From Clostridiales bacterium (GTDB lineage: Bacteria > Bacillota > Clostridia > Oscillospirales > Acutalibacteraceae), in contig JAILFM010000015.1 of the NCBI GenBank assembly GCA_024697575.1, forward strand, positions 1 through 41,077: DNA of 41,077 nt, in the 5' to 3' direction. Below the pieces are notes generated by a model that was not told where the DNA came from, searched no databases, and worked only from the letters and a program-made list of their open reading frames with translations. The position numbers and the translations under genes are program-made. This document shows positions 8,646-18,038 of this stretch, one piece after another (the stretch's first letter is position 1; every line of letters starts with the position of its first letter).

Positions 8646-10808
8646 TTAAAATGTAATTTTCTCCAGAGCAATGGTAAATGGCGTCGAATCCGAAGATGTG
8701 CCGACAAGAAGCGAAAAATCACCGCCGTGCGGGCCGAAGCGAAGTCCCGTGTCATAATAGCAAACAACATCAGCGGGAATCTGAATATCCGCATCGACCG
8801 TTTCACCGCGCCTGACATATACGCGCCGGTAAGCCTTAAGTTCCTTTTCCGGCAGAACAACGGCTGTATGCTCCGCATGAAGATAAACCTGAATCACCTG
8901 TGCGCCGTCACACTCTCCGGTGTTGGTAATTGATATATGAAGAACCCAGCCGTTTTCCGCTTTTGACACAGTCGGCTGTTTCAGTTCAAAAGAAGTGTAG
9001 CTCAGGCCGAAACCGAACGGAAACATCGGCTTACCGTCGTCGTCGCAATAGGCATACCCTCTGCCGGACGGCTTGTGAGCGTAATAAAGCGGAAGCTGCC
9101 CGACGGATTTCGGAATTGTTATCGGCAGTTTTGCGCAGGGGTTCGTTTCCCCGAACAAAATCTCAACCAGCGCCTTCGCTCCCTGCTCACCGGGATACCA
9201 CGCTTCAATAACGGCGGGAACGCTTTCAATCCACCGGCGCATATCAATCGGCGCGCCGTTTTGCAAAACCACTATCGTGTTCGGATTTGCCGCCGCCAGG
9301 GTCAGGATGGACTGCTCCTGGTTCTCTTTAATTTTCTGCTCAGCGGTGTCAACAATCAAAGCGCCGCCGTCATTGCGGGTTTGGTGCGATTTTATACCGG
9401 GCAGGCGCAAATCGCTGCGGTCACTCCCTTCACCCTCAATTATGGAGGTGAAATACAACACGGCATCGCATTTGGGCGCGAGCGTTTTAATATCAACGCT
9501 GTCACCGTAAATCACCTGTATATCATTGCCGGATTTTGCCTTCAGCGCTTCAAGCGGCGTCGGAGCGTCTTCACCGCGCCACGGCGCTCCGTACGGACCG
9601 GAATAATTCGTACCGATGGGTATCAAAGCGGCGCTTTGCCCGAAAACTCCGATTTTTCTGATGTTTTTCTTTTTCAGCGGAAGAATGTTGTTGTCATTTT
9701 TCAAAAGAACAATGGATTCCCTTGCGGCTTCGAGCGCAAGGCTTCTGTGTTCGTCACAGCGAACAAGGGCGTTTGCTTTATCCGGGTCCCTGAACGGATT
9801 GTCAAACAGCCCGAGACGGAATTTTGCCGTGAGAATACGCAGTACATTCTCATTAAGCTCTTCTTCGGTAATATACCCTTTTTCAACCGCTTCTTTAACT
9901 GTATCAAAACGGTCATAAGGCAAAATAATGTCAAGCCCCGCTTTGAGCGCCATAGCGCACGCCTCAGCTTCAGACAAAGCCAAATGATGCGCAGTGCAAA
10001 TGCCATCCACGCCGGAATAATCCGACACAACAAAGCCGTCAAATCTCCATTCTTCACGCAGAATTTCCGTAAGCAAGCGGCGGTTCGCGCTGCAGGGAAC
10101 GCCTTCCCACGCATTGTACGCCGCCATAACGGACTGCGCGCCTGCATCAAAGCAGGCTTTGAACGGCGGCAGAAAGACCTCACGCATTGTGCGCTCGCTC
10201 GTTTCGGAATAGTTTGAATCGCGCCCGCCGGAACCGTAATTGTCGGCATAGTGCTTCGGCGTTGCGATAACGCCGCTTCTTTCAAGCCCCCGGCACATTG
10301 CCGCGCCGAGGTCGCTTGAAAGCTTCACATCCTCGCCGTAGGTTTCAACGGTTCTGCCCCAGCGGCAGTCCCTTACAACATTGACAACAGGGGAAAACAC
10401 CTGCCTCACACCGACAATGTCGCATTCCCTGCCGATAACTTCACCGACCCGCTCCACAAGCTCAGGGTCAAATGAAGAAGCGAGCCCTATCGGCTGCGGA
10501 AAGTTTGTCCCCATACCCCACTGCGCGCCGTGAAGCGCTTCTCCGTTTTCAATCGGCGGTATCGAATGCGGCTGAGCCTCGATGCTTTTTTGTATATCCT
10601 CGTTTATCTGCCTTGTAACCTGCGCCGGAGATGCCGGCACTTCCCTGCCCTGATGCATAAAATGCCCGGGATTTCGGTAACTGCCGCAAAGCGGGTTGCG
10701 GCGGTCGTTATATGTTTTGTCAACTTCAAAAATCATATCGGACGTCACCTGACGAATTTTTTCATCAAGCGTCATTTTTTTTAGCAGTTTAAGCGCTTTT
10801 TCTTCCAT
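8646..10808 (-). CDS. glycoside hydrolase family 3 (beta-glucosidase-like)
   Basis: 720 aa; RVEVIGREC..VGVRQVFSPVVNVVRDCRWGRTVETYGED-like core, GFVVSDYSGVDGI nucleophile region, C-terminal FnIII-like domain. Confidence 0.92.
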   Translation of the reverse strand: MEEKALKLLKKMTLDEKIRQVTSDMIFEVDKTYNDRRNPLCGSYRNPGHFMHQGREVPASPAQVTRQINEDIQKSIEAQPHSIPPIENGEALHGAQWGMGTNFPQPIGLASSFDPELVERVGEVIGRECDIVGVRQVFSPVVNVVRDCRWGRTVETYGEDVKLSSDLGAAMCRGLERSGVIATPKHYADNYGSGGRDSNYSETSERTMREVFLPPFKACFDAGAQSVMAAYNAWEGVPCSANRRLLTEILREEWRFDGFVVSDYSGVDGICTAHHLALSEAEACAMALKAGLDIILPYDRFDTVKEAVEKGYITEEELNENVLRILTAKFRLGLFDNPFRDPDKANALVRCDEHRSLALEAARESIVLLKNDNNILPLKKKNIRKIGVFGQSAALIPIGTNYSGPYGAPWRGEDAPTPLEALKAKSGNDIQVIYGDSVDIKTLAPKCDAVLYFTSIIEGEGSDRSDLRLPGIKSHQTRNDGGALIVDTAEQKIKENQEQSILTLAAANPNTIVVLQNGAPIDMRRWIESVPAVIEAWYPGEQGAKALVEILFGETNPCAKLPITIPKSVGQLPLYYAHKPSGRGYAYCDDDGKPMFPFGFGLSYTSFELKQPTVSKAENGWVLHISITNTGECDGAQVIQVYLHAEHTAVVLPEKELKAYRRVYVRRGETVDADIQIPADVVCYYDTGLRFGPHGGDFSLLVGTSSDSTPFTIALEKITF

Positions 10809-10946
10809 TACAATTTAATTCTCCAAAATATGAATTCACGCTGCCGGAACCGGCAAACATAAATCAAGCTCAAGGTTGCGCATTCGCTGTTTTTTATATT
10901 ATAATCCCGTTAAAAAGTCAAGCATTCACATCCTGTTTGACGCAGG

Positions 10947-10967
10947 TTAAATTAAATTAAATTAAAT
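10947..10967. repeat. TTAAA pentanucleotide microsatellite (four units)
   Basis: ttaaattaaattaaattaaat read directly. Confidence 0.9.
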
Positions 10968-11034
10968 GAAACATCATATATAATCTGCATTTTCTGTTTT
11001 TCTTGCAGTCATTATTTTTTGCGAAAAAATGTTC

Positions 11035-11063
11035 TTGACAAGAAAAAAGTGTTTTGATATACT
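11035..11063 (+). promoter_or_regulatory. promoter of the rpsF-ssb-rpsR operon
   Basis: TTGACA (11035-11040), 17-bp spacer, TATACT (11058-11063). Confidence 0.8.
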
Positions 11064-11111
11064 GTTGAAGCTTTTGCGAGAGCAGAAGTTTAATTTGAAT
11101 ATTAAATCCTT

Positions 11112-11128
11112 GCCGCCAAAACGGCGGC
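11112..11128 (+). promoter_or_regulatory. 5'UTR hairpin upstream of rpsF; candidate S6:S18 autoregulatory leader
   Basis: GCCGCC-AAAAC-GGCGGC hairpin ending 8 nt before the GGAAGGAGG Shine-Dalgarno. Assignment to the S6:S18 leader class is inference from position and the GC-rich CCG content. Confidence 0.4.
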
Positions 11129-11155
11129 CAAAGACCGGAAGGAGGTGCTTTAGAG

Positions 11156-11437
11156 ATGACCTACAACTACGAAACCATGGCTGTTTTCTCAGTTGCAGCA
11201 GGCGAAGAAAACGCAAAAGCTCTTATTGAGAAATTTCAGGGCATGATCGAGGCTAACGGTACTCTTGAGAGCGTTGACGATTGGGGCAAGCGCAGACTTG
11301 CGTATCCCATCAACGACGAACCCGAGGGATATTATGTTATCTTCAACTATTCTGCAAACGGCGAATTCCCCGCAGAGCTTGACCGTGTTTTCAAAATCAC
11401 GGACGGTGTTCTCCGTTCACTCATCATCAGAAAATAA
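11156..11437 (+). CDS. rpsF: 30S ribosomal protein bS6
   Basis: YETMAVFSVAAGEENAKALIEKFQ, DDWGKRRLAYPINDEPEGYYVIFNY. Confidence 0.97.
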   Translation: MTYNYETMAVFSVAAGEENAKALIEKFQGMIEANGTLESVDDWGKRRLAYPINDEPEGYYVIFNYSANGEFPAELDRVFKITDGVLRSLIIRK

Positions 11438-11449
11438 GGAGAGGTTGCT

Positions 11450-11908
11450 ATGCTTAATGTTGTTGCAATCGTCGGCAGGCTTGTCGCCGACCCTGAGCAG
11501 CGCACCACCGGCAGCGGCGTCTCAGTAACATCTTTCACTGTTGCCGTTGACAGGTCTTTTGTCCGCGCCGGTGAAGAGAGACAGGCGGATTTTATTGACG
11601 TTGTCGCCTGGCGTCAGACCGCGGATTTTGTCTGCAGATATTTCCGCAAAGGTTCATGGATTGCCGTTAACGGCTCGCTCCAGACCAGAAATTACGAAGA
11701 CAAAAACGGCAACAAAAGAAAAGCCACGGAGATCGTGGCTGACAATGTCAGTTTTTGCGGTCCGAAAACCGATACGGCGAATACGGCATACCAGGGCGCT
11801 CAGAGCTATCAGCATCCCGCTGAGCCCGCCGTCCAGCCCGTTGCCGCTTTTTCAAATGCCGACGCGGGTTCATTCCGTGAAATTCCCGAGGATGACCTCC
11901 CGTTCTGA
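11450..11908 (+). CDS. ssb: single-stranded DNA-binding protein
   Basis: MLNVVAIVGRLVADPEQR, DFIDVVAWRQTADFVCRYFRKGSWIAVNGSLQTRNYED, acidic C-terminal tip EDDLPF. Confidence 0.97.
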   Translation: MLNVVAIVGRLVADPEQRTTGSGVSVTSFTVAVDRSFVRAGEERQADFIDVVAWRQTADFVCRYFRKGSWIAVNGSLQTRNYEDKNGNKRKATEIVADNVSFCGPKTDTANTAYQGAQSYQHPAEPAVQPVAAFSNADAGSFREIPEDDLPF

Positions 11909-11947
11909 GGTTATCATTCAACATCCTGAAAGAAGGAGGATATTCTA

Positions 11948-12196
11948 ATGGCTTACGATAAGAACGAAAAAAGACCGATGAACAAAAAGAGCCGCAGAAA
12001 GGTCTGCGCCTTTTGTGTTGATAAGGTTGAGTCGATTGATTACAAAGATGTCAGCAGGCTCACAAAGTTTACGTCAGAGAGGGCGAAGATTCTTCCCCGC
12101 CGTGTTACCGGCACTTGCGCAAAGCATCAGCGCGAGCTGACAACTGCCATTAAACGCGCGCGCCAGGTTGCGCTCATGGCTTATATCAACGACTGA
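11948..12196 (+). CDS. rpsR: 30S ribosomal protein bS18 (Cys-containing form)
   Basis: [62 protein letters not shown]. Confidence 0.97.
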   Translation: MAYDKNEKRPMNKKSRRKVCAFCVDKVESIDYKDVSRLTKFTSERAKILPRRVTGTCAKHQRELTTAIKRARQVALMAYIND

Positions 12197-12216
12197 TTAT
12201 TATTGATTAATGAAGT

Positions 12217-12252
12217 CTGCCGCAACGGATAAACCGGGCGGCAGTTCTTTTT
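12217..12252 (+). terminator. intrinsic terminator of rpsF-ssb-rpsR
   Basis: CTGCCGC (12217-12223) / GCGGCAG (12238-12244) stem followed by TTCTTTTT. Confidence 0.75.
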
Positions 12253-13555
12253 GTTGGGAGTGGTATTTACGCAGATTTTATTTTGCATGGCTGTCGCTTT
12301 GGCAGCAGGGCTTTTTATGTCAAGGTTGTCAAAGCCTCTTGGTCTGCCGAGCGTCACGGCTTATCTTGTAGCGGGGATACTTATCGGTCCGTACTGTCTG
12401 GGAAGAATAGGCGTTGAAGGGTTGGGCTTTGTATCCGGCGAAAACATAGCATCTTTTTCCCTTCTCAACGACCTTGCGCTGGGATTTATTGCCTTTTCAA
12501 TCGGAAACGAGTTTCGGCTCTCGCAGCTAAAGAAAATCGGCGGCAAAGCGACTTTTATAGGCATTTTTCAGGCAGTCACGGCAGCACTGCTTGTAGACGC
12601 GGTTCTGATAGTAATGCATTTCACTGTTTTAGGCGACAGGCTGCCGGTTTCTATGGCGATTATAATCGGAGCGATAGCTGCGGCGACAGCTCCCGCCGCA
12701 ACGCTGATGGTTGTAAGGCAATATAAAGCCAAGGGCAAAATCACAGACCTGCTTTTGCCCATTGTCGCTATTGACGATGCAGTGGGTCTGGCGATTTTCT
12801 CCGTTTCCTTCGGTATTGCGCAGGGAATTGAAAGCGGTGAAGTGAGCGCAGTGAGCGTTGTTGTTGAACCGCTTGCCGAAATCGTCTTTTCACTTGCGGC
12901 GGGCGCTGCCGCAGGCGCTGTTTTTTCCGTTGCGGAAAAAGCTTTTTCTTCCGGCAGCAAACGCCTTGCTCTTTCGCTGATGTTTATTATCCTGACGGTG
13001 GCAATTTCAAAAATCAAGTTTGCTTTAGGTTCTGTCAATATCGGTTTTTCGCCCCTGCTTACACTTATGATGCTCGGAACAATGTTTTGTAATCTGTGTG
13101 ATTTTTCAGCAGAAATTATGGAAAAAACAGACCGCTGGGCAGGTCCGTTGCTCATTTTGTTTTTTGTTATGAGCGGTGCAGAGCTTGAACTGAGTATCCT
13201 TAAGGACCTTGCCGTTATCGGCATAGGAGTAACATATATTATCACAAGATCGCTTGGCAAATACGCGGGTGCCTTCATTTCGGCAAAAATCGCCGGATGT
13301 GACAAAATTACAAAAAAATATCTCGGCATTACCCTTTTGCCTCAGGCGGGCGTTGCGCTCGGTATGAGCGTCACCGTGATGCAGTCTTTCGGCGAAATGG
13401 GCGCTGTTGTAAGGAACCTTGTTTTGTTTTCGGTTCTTGTGTACGAACTTGCGGGTCCGCTCGCGACAAAGCTTGCGTTGACGGCTGCGGGGGAAATCAG
13501 ACCGAAGCCCGAGGAAAAAGACAGAAAAAACAGAACAGCCCCGTCGAAAATTTAA
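12251..13555 (+). CDS. cation:proton antiporter (CPA2/NhaP-like)
   Basis: About 12 hydrophobic segments; SKPLGLPSVTAYLVAGILIGP, PIVAIDDAVGLAIFSVSFG. Start codon uncertain: TTG 12251 lies in the preceding terminator T-tract; GTG 12260 and ATG 12287 are alternatives. Confidence 0.85.
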   Translation: MLGVVFTQILFCMAVALAAGLFMSRLSKPLGLPSVTAYLVAGILIGPYCLGRIGVEGLGFVSGENIASFSLLNDLALGFIAFSIGNEFRLSQLKKIGGKATFIGIFQAVTAALLVDAVLIVMHFTVLGDRLPVSMAIIIGAIAAATAPAATLMVVRQYKAKGKITDLLLPIVAIDDAVGLAIFSVSFGIAQGIESGEVSAVSVVVEPLAEIVFSLAAGAAAGAVFSVAEKAFSSGSKRLALSLMFIILTVAISKIKFALGSVNIGFSPLLTLMMLGTMFCNLCDFSAEIMEKTDRWAGPLLILFFVMSGAELELSILKDLAVIGIGVTYIITRSLGKYAGAFISAKIAGCDKITKKYLGITLLPQAGVALGMSVTVMQSFGEMGAVVRNLVLFSVLVYELAGPLATKLALTAAGEIRPKPEEKDRKNRTAPSKI

Positions 13556-13646
13556 GGATACTATTGCTGTTTTGCACAAAAATTCATCGTTTAGCTTGTT
13601 GATATTTGACACATAAATAGAACTTTAAAAACATATTCAATTATTG

Positions 13647-13674
13647 TTGAATGTCAAAAGTTTTGTGATATAAT
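13647..13674 (+). promoter_or_regulatory. promoter of the HPr gene
   Basis: TTGAAT (13647-13652), 16-bp spacer, TATAAT (13669-13674). Confidence 0.65.
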
Positions 13675-13722
13675 TTCTCATCATAATAAATGTTAAATAA
13701 AGCTGTTTGGGGGCATATCACA

Positions 13723-13986
13723 ATGTACGACAGAGAAGTTAAGGTTCAAAATCAGGTCGGTCTCCACGCCCGCCCTGCGACTTATTTCATTCAGAAAGCC
13801 AACGGTTTCAAAAGCTCAATCTGGGTTGAGAAAGAGGAGCGCAAGGTTAATGCCAAGAGCCTTTTGGGCGTTCTTTCGCTTGGCATAATGGGCAATACCA
13901 CCATACGCATCATAGCATCCGGCGCCGATGAAGAAAATGCAGTCAACGAGCTTGTAAAGCTTGTTGAAACGGGTCTTGCCGGCTGA
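13723..13986 (+). CDS. HPr family phosphocarrier protein
   Basis: NQVGLHARPATYFIQKAN (active His) and NAKSLLGVLSLG (regulatory Ser region). Confidence 0.93.
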   Translation: MYDREVKVQNQVGLHARPATYFIQKANGFKSSIWVEKEERKVNAKSLLGVLSLGIMGNTTIRIIASGADEENAVNELVKLVETGLAG

Positions 13987-14014
13987 TAACTCCCAAACAA
14001 AAATTTATAGTTCA

Positions 14015-14050
14015 AAGGACTGCCGCCTTGCGCGACAGTCCTTGTTTGTT
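14015..14050. terminator. bidirectional intrinsic terminator between the HPr gene and dut
   Basis: AAGGACTG (14015-14022) / CAGTCCTT (14036-14043), A-rich on one side and T-rich on the other. Confidence 0.75.
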
Positions 14051-14066
14051 TATGTGTGTTTATGTT

Positions 14067-14507
14067 TTATTTCCCGGTTGAGCCGAATCCGCCTGCTCCC
14101 CTGCCTGTTTCGCCTAATTCATCAGCTTCAACGGGGGTGATAAGCGACACCGGGCTGACAACCAGCTGAGCTATACGCTCACCGCTGTTTATCGTGTATT
14201 CTTCATTGTAGAGATTTACAAGCCCTACTTTGATTTCACCGCGGTAGTCGCTGTCGATAACGCCAACGCAGTTTGCAAGCGTTATGCCGTGCTTAACGGC
14301 GAGACCGCTTCTTGCAAAAATGTAGGCGACAAGGCTGTCAGACGGCAGTTCAATCGCTATGCCGGTGGGCACAACGGCGTTTTCGCCCTTTTTGAGCGTT
14401 ACCGGCTTTTCAAGGCACGCATAAAGGTCCATTCCGGCGCTGCCGGGCGTAGCCCTTACGGGCACAACTGCATTTTCGCTCAGCTTTTTGACTTTCATAT
14501 ATTCCAT
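14067..14507 (-). CDS. dut: dUTP diphosphatase
   Basis: TPGSAGMDLYA, FARSGLAVKHGI, GVIDSDYRGEIKVGLVN, ERIAQLVV and GRGAGGFGSTG motifs. Confidence 0.96.
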   Translation of the reverse strand: MEYMKVKKLSENAVVPVRATPGSAGMDLYACLEKPVTLKKGENAVVPTGIAIELPSDSLVAYIFARSGLAVKHGITLANCVGVIDSDYRGEIKVGLVNLYNEEYTINSGERIAQLVVSPVSLITPVEADELGETGRGAGGFGSTGK

Positions 14508-14508
14508 A

Positions 14509-15537
14509 TCACTGTTTCCTTATCCTGTTAATTTTCCTTACCGCCTTTGTAACAAGCGGTTTCAGGTCTAACGACATTTCGCCCATAAACTCTTCGCTGT
14601 AGGCTCCGAATTTAATCTTGAAGCGGTAAAGTCCGTCATCTTCACTCAAGCGTGACACTCCCCTGAAGTCATAAATTCTGCACCCGTCTTCAACAGCCTG
14701 CTTTATCATGGTCCACTGTATAAGGTAATTCGGCATTACCTCGCGGTGAATGTTGCGGCTTGCGCCGTAAAAATACCAGAACTTGTCGCCCCACTCAACG
14801 CTCAGAGCTCCCGCTATGGGCGTTCTTTCCCCGCCCTCGGGGGTATAGTAAGCGATGTAAATTGCCGCTGCGTCGCCGAAAACATCGACTATTTTTTTGA
14901 AATAATCCGCCTGACGCAGGGCAAAGCCGTCGCGCTCAGTCGTTTCCTTCATCATTTCAAAAAAAAGCTGAGACACTTCGCTGCCGTGTTTTTCAACCTG
15001 AACGTTATTTTTAAGAGCAACCCGGATTTTTCTGCGGTGGCCGGAGTCAAAAGATGAAAAAACCTCATCCACGGTCTTGTTTTCAATGTCAATGCGGATA
15101 ACCTTCGTGCACTGAAGACCGGCAAAGCCGCCGTCAAAATGAATGATATTGAAATTTCTGCCCCGGATATTTCTTCGCCACATTTCGTTACCGGCGCTTA
15201 TGTCTTTGTCGATTTTAAGCTCATGCGCCTTGAATTTTTTACCTTCCCTGACAGCGGCGTCAATAAGGGCGTTAAAAACATCCTGCCTTTCCGGCTCGCA
15301 CACCGGTCCGCGTGGGGAATACATCATATGATACGGGGTATGCGCAACTTTCCTCACAAGCACACCCATGGTACCGGCAATTTCGCCGCTCTCTTCGCGG
15401 CAGATAACACCGAACCACTGCCAGTCGTCCTTGACCTTCGCCCAAAGGGATGACTGCATAAAATGACCGTATCTGCTCTTTTGAACAAAGCGGTCGTATT
15501 CGGCGGCATCATTTATATGTATAATATCCGTTTTCAT
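14509..15537 (-). CDS. FemAB/FemX-like peptidoglycan interpeptide bridge aminoacyltransferase
   Basis: HFMQSSLWAKVKDDWQWFGV, YSPRGPVCE, YFYGASRNIHREVMPNYLIQWTMIKQAVEDGCRIYDFRGVS. ATG at 15537 overlaps the ogg stop (ATGA). Confidence 0.88.
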   Translation of the reverse strand: MKTDIIHINDAAEYDRFVQKSRYGHFMQSSLWAKVKDDWQWFGVICREESGEIAGTMGVLVRKVAHTPYHMMYSPRGPVCEPERQDVFNALIDAAVREGKKFKAHELKIDKDISAGNEMWRRNIRGRNFNIIHFDGGFAGLQCTKVIRIDIENKTVDEVFSSFDSGHRRKIRVALKNNVQVEKHGSEVSQLFFEMMKETTERDGFALRQADYFKKIVDVFGDAAAIYIAYYTPEGGERTPIAGALSVEWGDKFWYFYGASRNIHREVMPNYLIQWTMIKQAVEDGCRIYDFRGVSRLSEDDGLYRFKIKFGAYSEEFMGEMSLDLKPLVTKAVRKINRIRKQ

Positions 15538-16334
15538 AAGCTTCTTCTCCAATGGAACAGATACTGCTGCGCTACGCCTTCAAAGCCCCTTGTACACTCC
15601 GGCAAACCGCCGGGATACATTTCAGCCATTATTCTTTTGACCCATACATCAACCGGAAAGGCTTCGAACTTATTAAAGCCGTAAAGCAGGGCGCACATAG
15701 CGACTTTATCCCCGACGCCTTTGATTTTTTTCAGCTCCTCGGCTCCTTCGTCAACACTAAGCGACCGTATCCGTTCAAAATCGATTTCCCCGCTTGAGCA
15801 TTTTTCGGCAGCGTCAATTATATACTTCGCGCGAAAGCCGCTTCGTATCGGCGAAAGGCCTTCAACGCCGGCTTCAATCACCCTTTCAGGCGGCGGAAAA
15901 GAAAAATCACCGCCACCGAGATCGTCGCCCAAAAGGACGCAAAGGCGCGATATTATCCCTTTTATGCGGGGAATGTTGTTGTTTTGAGATATTATGAATG
16001 AGCACAGCGCCTCCCACGGCTCCTGACGCAAAATCCGTATCCCGGGGAAAGCCTTTACCGCCCGGGCAAGGTTTTCATCCTCCGAAAAACCCAGGCAGAT
16101 TTTTTCGTAATCGGTATCGAGCGAAAAATAATCAATAAGCATTTTCCGCTCCCCGTCATCTATATCGCGCCGGCTTATCAGCATATCGCCGCTTTGGTAA
16201 AGGTCAAACACCTTACCGCGAATAACCCCGTGCCAATCGCCGTTTTCCCGTTTTTCCCACCTGAAAGCCTGACCGCAGTCCGCGCTGACGGCAAGGTCAA
16301 AAAACGGGGCATATATTTCTTTTTGAGAACGCAT
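15534..16334 (-). CDS. ogg: 8-oxoguanine DNA glycosylase (OGG1-type, HhH-GPD)
   Basis: CGQAFRWEK, SFIISQNNNIPRIKGIISRLC, IKGVGDKVAMCALLYGFNKFEAFPVDVWVKRIM. Confidence 0.9.
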   Translation of the reverse strand: MRSQKEIYAPFFDLAVSADCGQAFRWEKRENGDWHGVIRGKVFDLYQSGDMLISRRDIDDGERKMLIDYFSLDTDYEKICLGFSEDENLARAVKAFPGIRILRQEPWEALCSFIISQNNNIPRIKGIISRLCVLLGDDLGGGDFSFPPPERVIEAGVEGLSPIRSGFRAKYIIDAAEKCSSGEIDFERIRSLSVDEGAEELKKIKGVGDKVAMCALLYGFNKFEAFPVDVWVKRIMAEMYPGGLPECTRGFEGVAQQYLFHWRRSL

Positions 16335-16335
16335 T

Positions 16336-16905
16336 TTAATCCTCTTTAATGTTGTAAAGGCGGGCAATCAGCCCCGCGCCGTTTTTTCTGAGCCACGCAT
16401 GGTGTATTTCATAGTCCGGCATAGCGGCATAAACCTGCCTGTAAAACCCGTCGGAATGGTCCATATGCTTTCGGTGGCAAAGCTCATGAACAACAACCGA
16501 ATCAACAACCCTGTCCGGCACAAGCGCCAGAAGGCAGTTGAAATTCAGATTTCCGTTTGACGAGCAGGAGCCCCAGCGGGTTTTTGCCCTGCCTATTTTT
16601 ATTTCGCCGTATGTAACGCCGATTATTCCGGCATATTTTTTTACCTTTGGTTCTATTAAAAGTCTTGTTTTTTCCTTAAGCTGTTCAATATCGTAAAGGC
16701 TGAGCGTATTTTGTTCGCCCGATGCTGTTTTGTATTTGTCAATCGCATTCCGAATCCAGTTTTCTTTTGACTCGACAAAGGCTTTTATATCCCTGTAAGG
16801 CATACCCGAGGGAGCTCGCACGGTAACCTTGCCGTCCGGACGAACGGAAATCGCAATTGATTTGCGCTCGGAATATTTCAGATCAAAACTTCTTACCATA
16901 ATCAC
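16336..16905 (-). CDS. YgjP-like (DUF45) metallopeptidase
   Basis: RAKTRWGSCSSNGNLNFNCLLALVPDRVVDSVVVHELCHRKHMDHSDGFY zinc motif HELCH. GTG 16905 or ATG 16899 start. Confidence 0.9.
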   Translation of the reverse strand: MIMVRSFDLKYSERKSIAISVRPDGKVTVRAPSGMPYRDIKAFVESKENWIRNAIDKYKTASGEQNTLSLYDIEQLKEKTRLLIEPKVKKYAGIIGVTYGEIKIGRAKTRWGSCSSNGNLNFNCLLALVPDRVVDSVVVHELCHRKHMDHSDGFYRQVYAAMPDYEIHHAWLRKNGAGLIARLYNIKED

Positions 16906-17405
16906 CAGTCAAACTTTGTAAGCTTTCCCTTAACCAAAAGCCCCGTATAATTCCATTGACGCAAAACCTCATAAACGCCGACAGCAACAGTATTTGACAG
17001 GTTGAGACTGCGTGCGGAGGAGTCGTTTATCATAGGCAGTCTGACGCATTTGTCCGGATTTGCATAGAGCAGTTCCTCCGGCAGACCCTTTGTCTCCTTG
17101 CCGAAAACAAGGTAACAGCCGTCCGGATAAACCACAGATGAATGAATATTTTCACCTTTTGTGGTGAAATAATAAAATTCGCCGCCGGCGTTCTTTTCAA
17201 AAAAATCGTCAAGGTTATCGTAATATGTGATGTCGAGCAGATGCCAGTAATCAAGTCCCGCCCTTTTGAGCTTTCTGTCATCTATTGTAAAGCCCATAGG
17301 CTTTACAATGTGAAGTCTTGCGCCGGTGGCGGCGCAGGTTCTTGCGATGTTACCCGTATTCTGAGGTATCTCCGGTTCCACCAACACTATGTTAAGAACT
17401 GCCAT
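16902..17405 (-). CDS. trmL: tRNA (cytidine(34)-2'-O)-methyltransferase TrmL
   Basis: LNIVLVEPEIPQNTGNIARTCAATGARLHIVKPMGF, CYLVFGKETKGLPEELL, RSLNLSNTVAVGVYEVLRQ. Confidence 0.95.
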   Translation of the reverse strand: MAVLNIVLVEPEIPQNTGNIARTCAATGARLHIVKPMGFTIDDRKLKRAGLDYWHLLDITYYDNLDDFFEKNAGGEFYYFTTKGENIHSSVVYPDGCYLVFGKETKGLPEELLYANPDKCVRLPMINDSSARSLNLSNTVAVGVYEVLRQWNYTGLLVKGKLTKFDW

Positions 17406-17410
17406 ACCCG

Positions 17411-18013
17411 TCACCTGTTGTTATATCTGTTCATAGCTTCGGCGATATTGCCGTCTGTTATCAGCTTAATGCTGTCAAGCACCGCGTCCGCCGTTGCTTC
17501 GATTTTTTCGGCGTCCTGCTTTGAAAAGGACGAAAGCACCCATTCCACAAGGTCATAATCGGGGCGCGGCTTTGCGCCGACGCCGATTCTTATGCGCGCA
17601 AATGCGTCGGAAGACAGATGATAGATAATACTCTTCATGCCGTTATGTCCGCCGTCGCTGCCCTTGGGGCGTATACGCATTTTGCCCACATCAAGGGTAA
17701 TATCGTCATATATTACAATTATTTTTTCAACCGGGATTTTATAGAACGCCGCGGCGGGGGCAATGGATTCGCCGCTGCTGTTCATAAATGTTCCCGGCTT
17801 TAACAAAAGGCAACTGTGTGAGCCTATCTGCGCCCTTGCCGTTGTGCCCTTGAACTGAATTTTTTTAATTTCCACCCCGAGCTTTTCGGCAACAAGGTCA
17901 AGGCAGATAAAGCCTGTGTTGTGCCTTGTGTTTTCATACTGTCTGCCGGGATTTCCGAGCCCCGCTATCAGAAACTCAGGCGGACCGGACGGTTCTTTTT
18001 TTCTGAAAAACAT
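17411..18013 (-). CDS. pth: peptidyl-tRNA hydrolase
   Basis: LIAGLGNPGRQYENTRHNTGF, LLKPGTFMNSSGESI, IVIYDDITLDVGKMRIRPKGSDGGHNGMKSI. Confidence 0.96.
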   Translation of the reverse strand: MFFRKKEPSGPPEFLIAGLGNPGRQYENTRHNTGFICLDLVAEKLGVEIKKIQFKGTTARAQIGSHSCLLLKPGTFMNSSGESIAPAAAFYKIPVEKIIVIYDDITLDVGKMRIRPKGSDGGHNGMKSIIYHLSSDAFARIRIGVGAKPRPDYDLVEWVLSSFSKQDAEKIEATADAVLDSIKLITDGNIAEAMNRYNNR

Positions 18014-18038
18014 TTTTTTAAATTCCTTCCGTTCCGAT

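Noticed and set aside
9075-10217. 380-aa plus-strand ORF antisense to the GH3 gene
   Set aside because: Shadow ORF; the minus frame is a clear GH3 enzyme and the plus-strand product has no recognisable motif.
12568-13329. 253-aa minus-strand ORF inside the antiporter gene
   Set aside because: Ser/Ile/Ala-rich shadow ORF opposite a hydrophobic membrane protein; no RBS or family resemblance.
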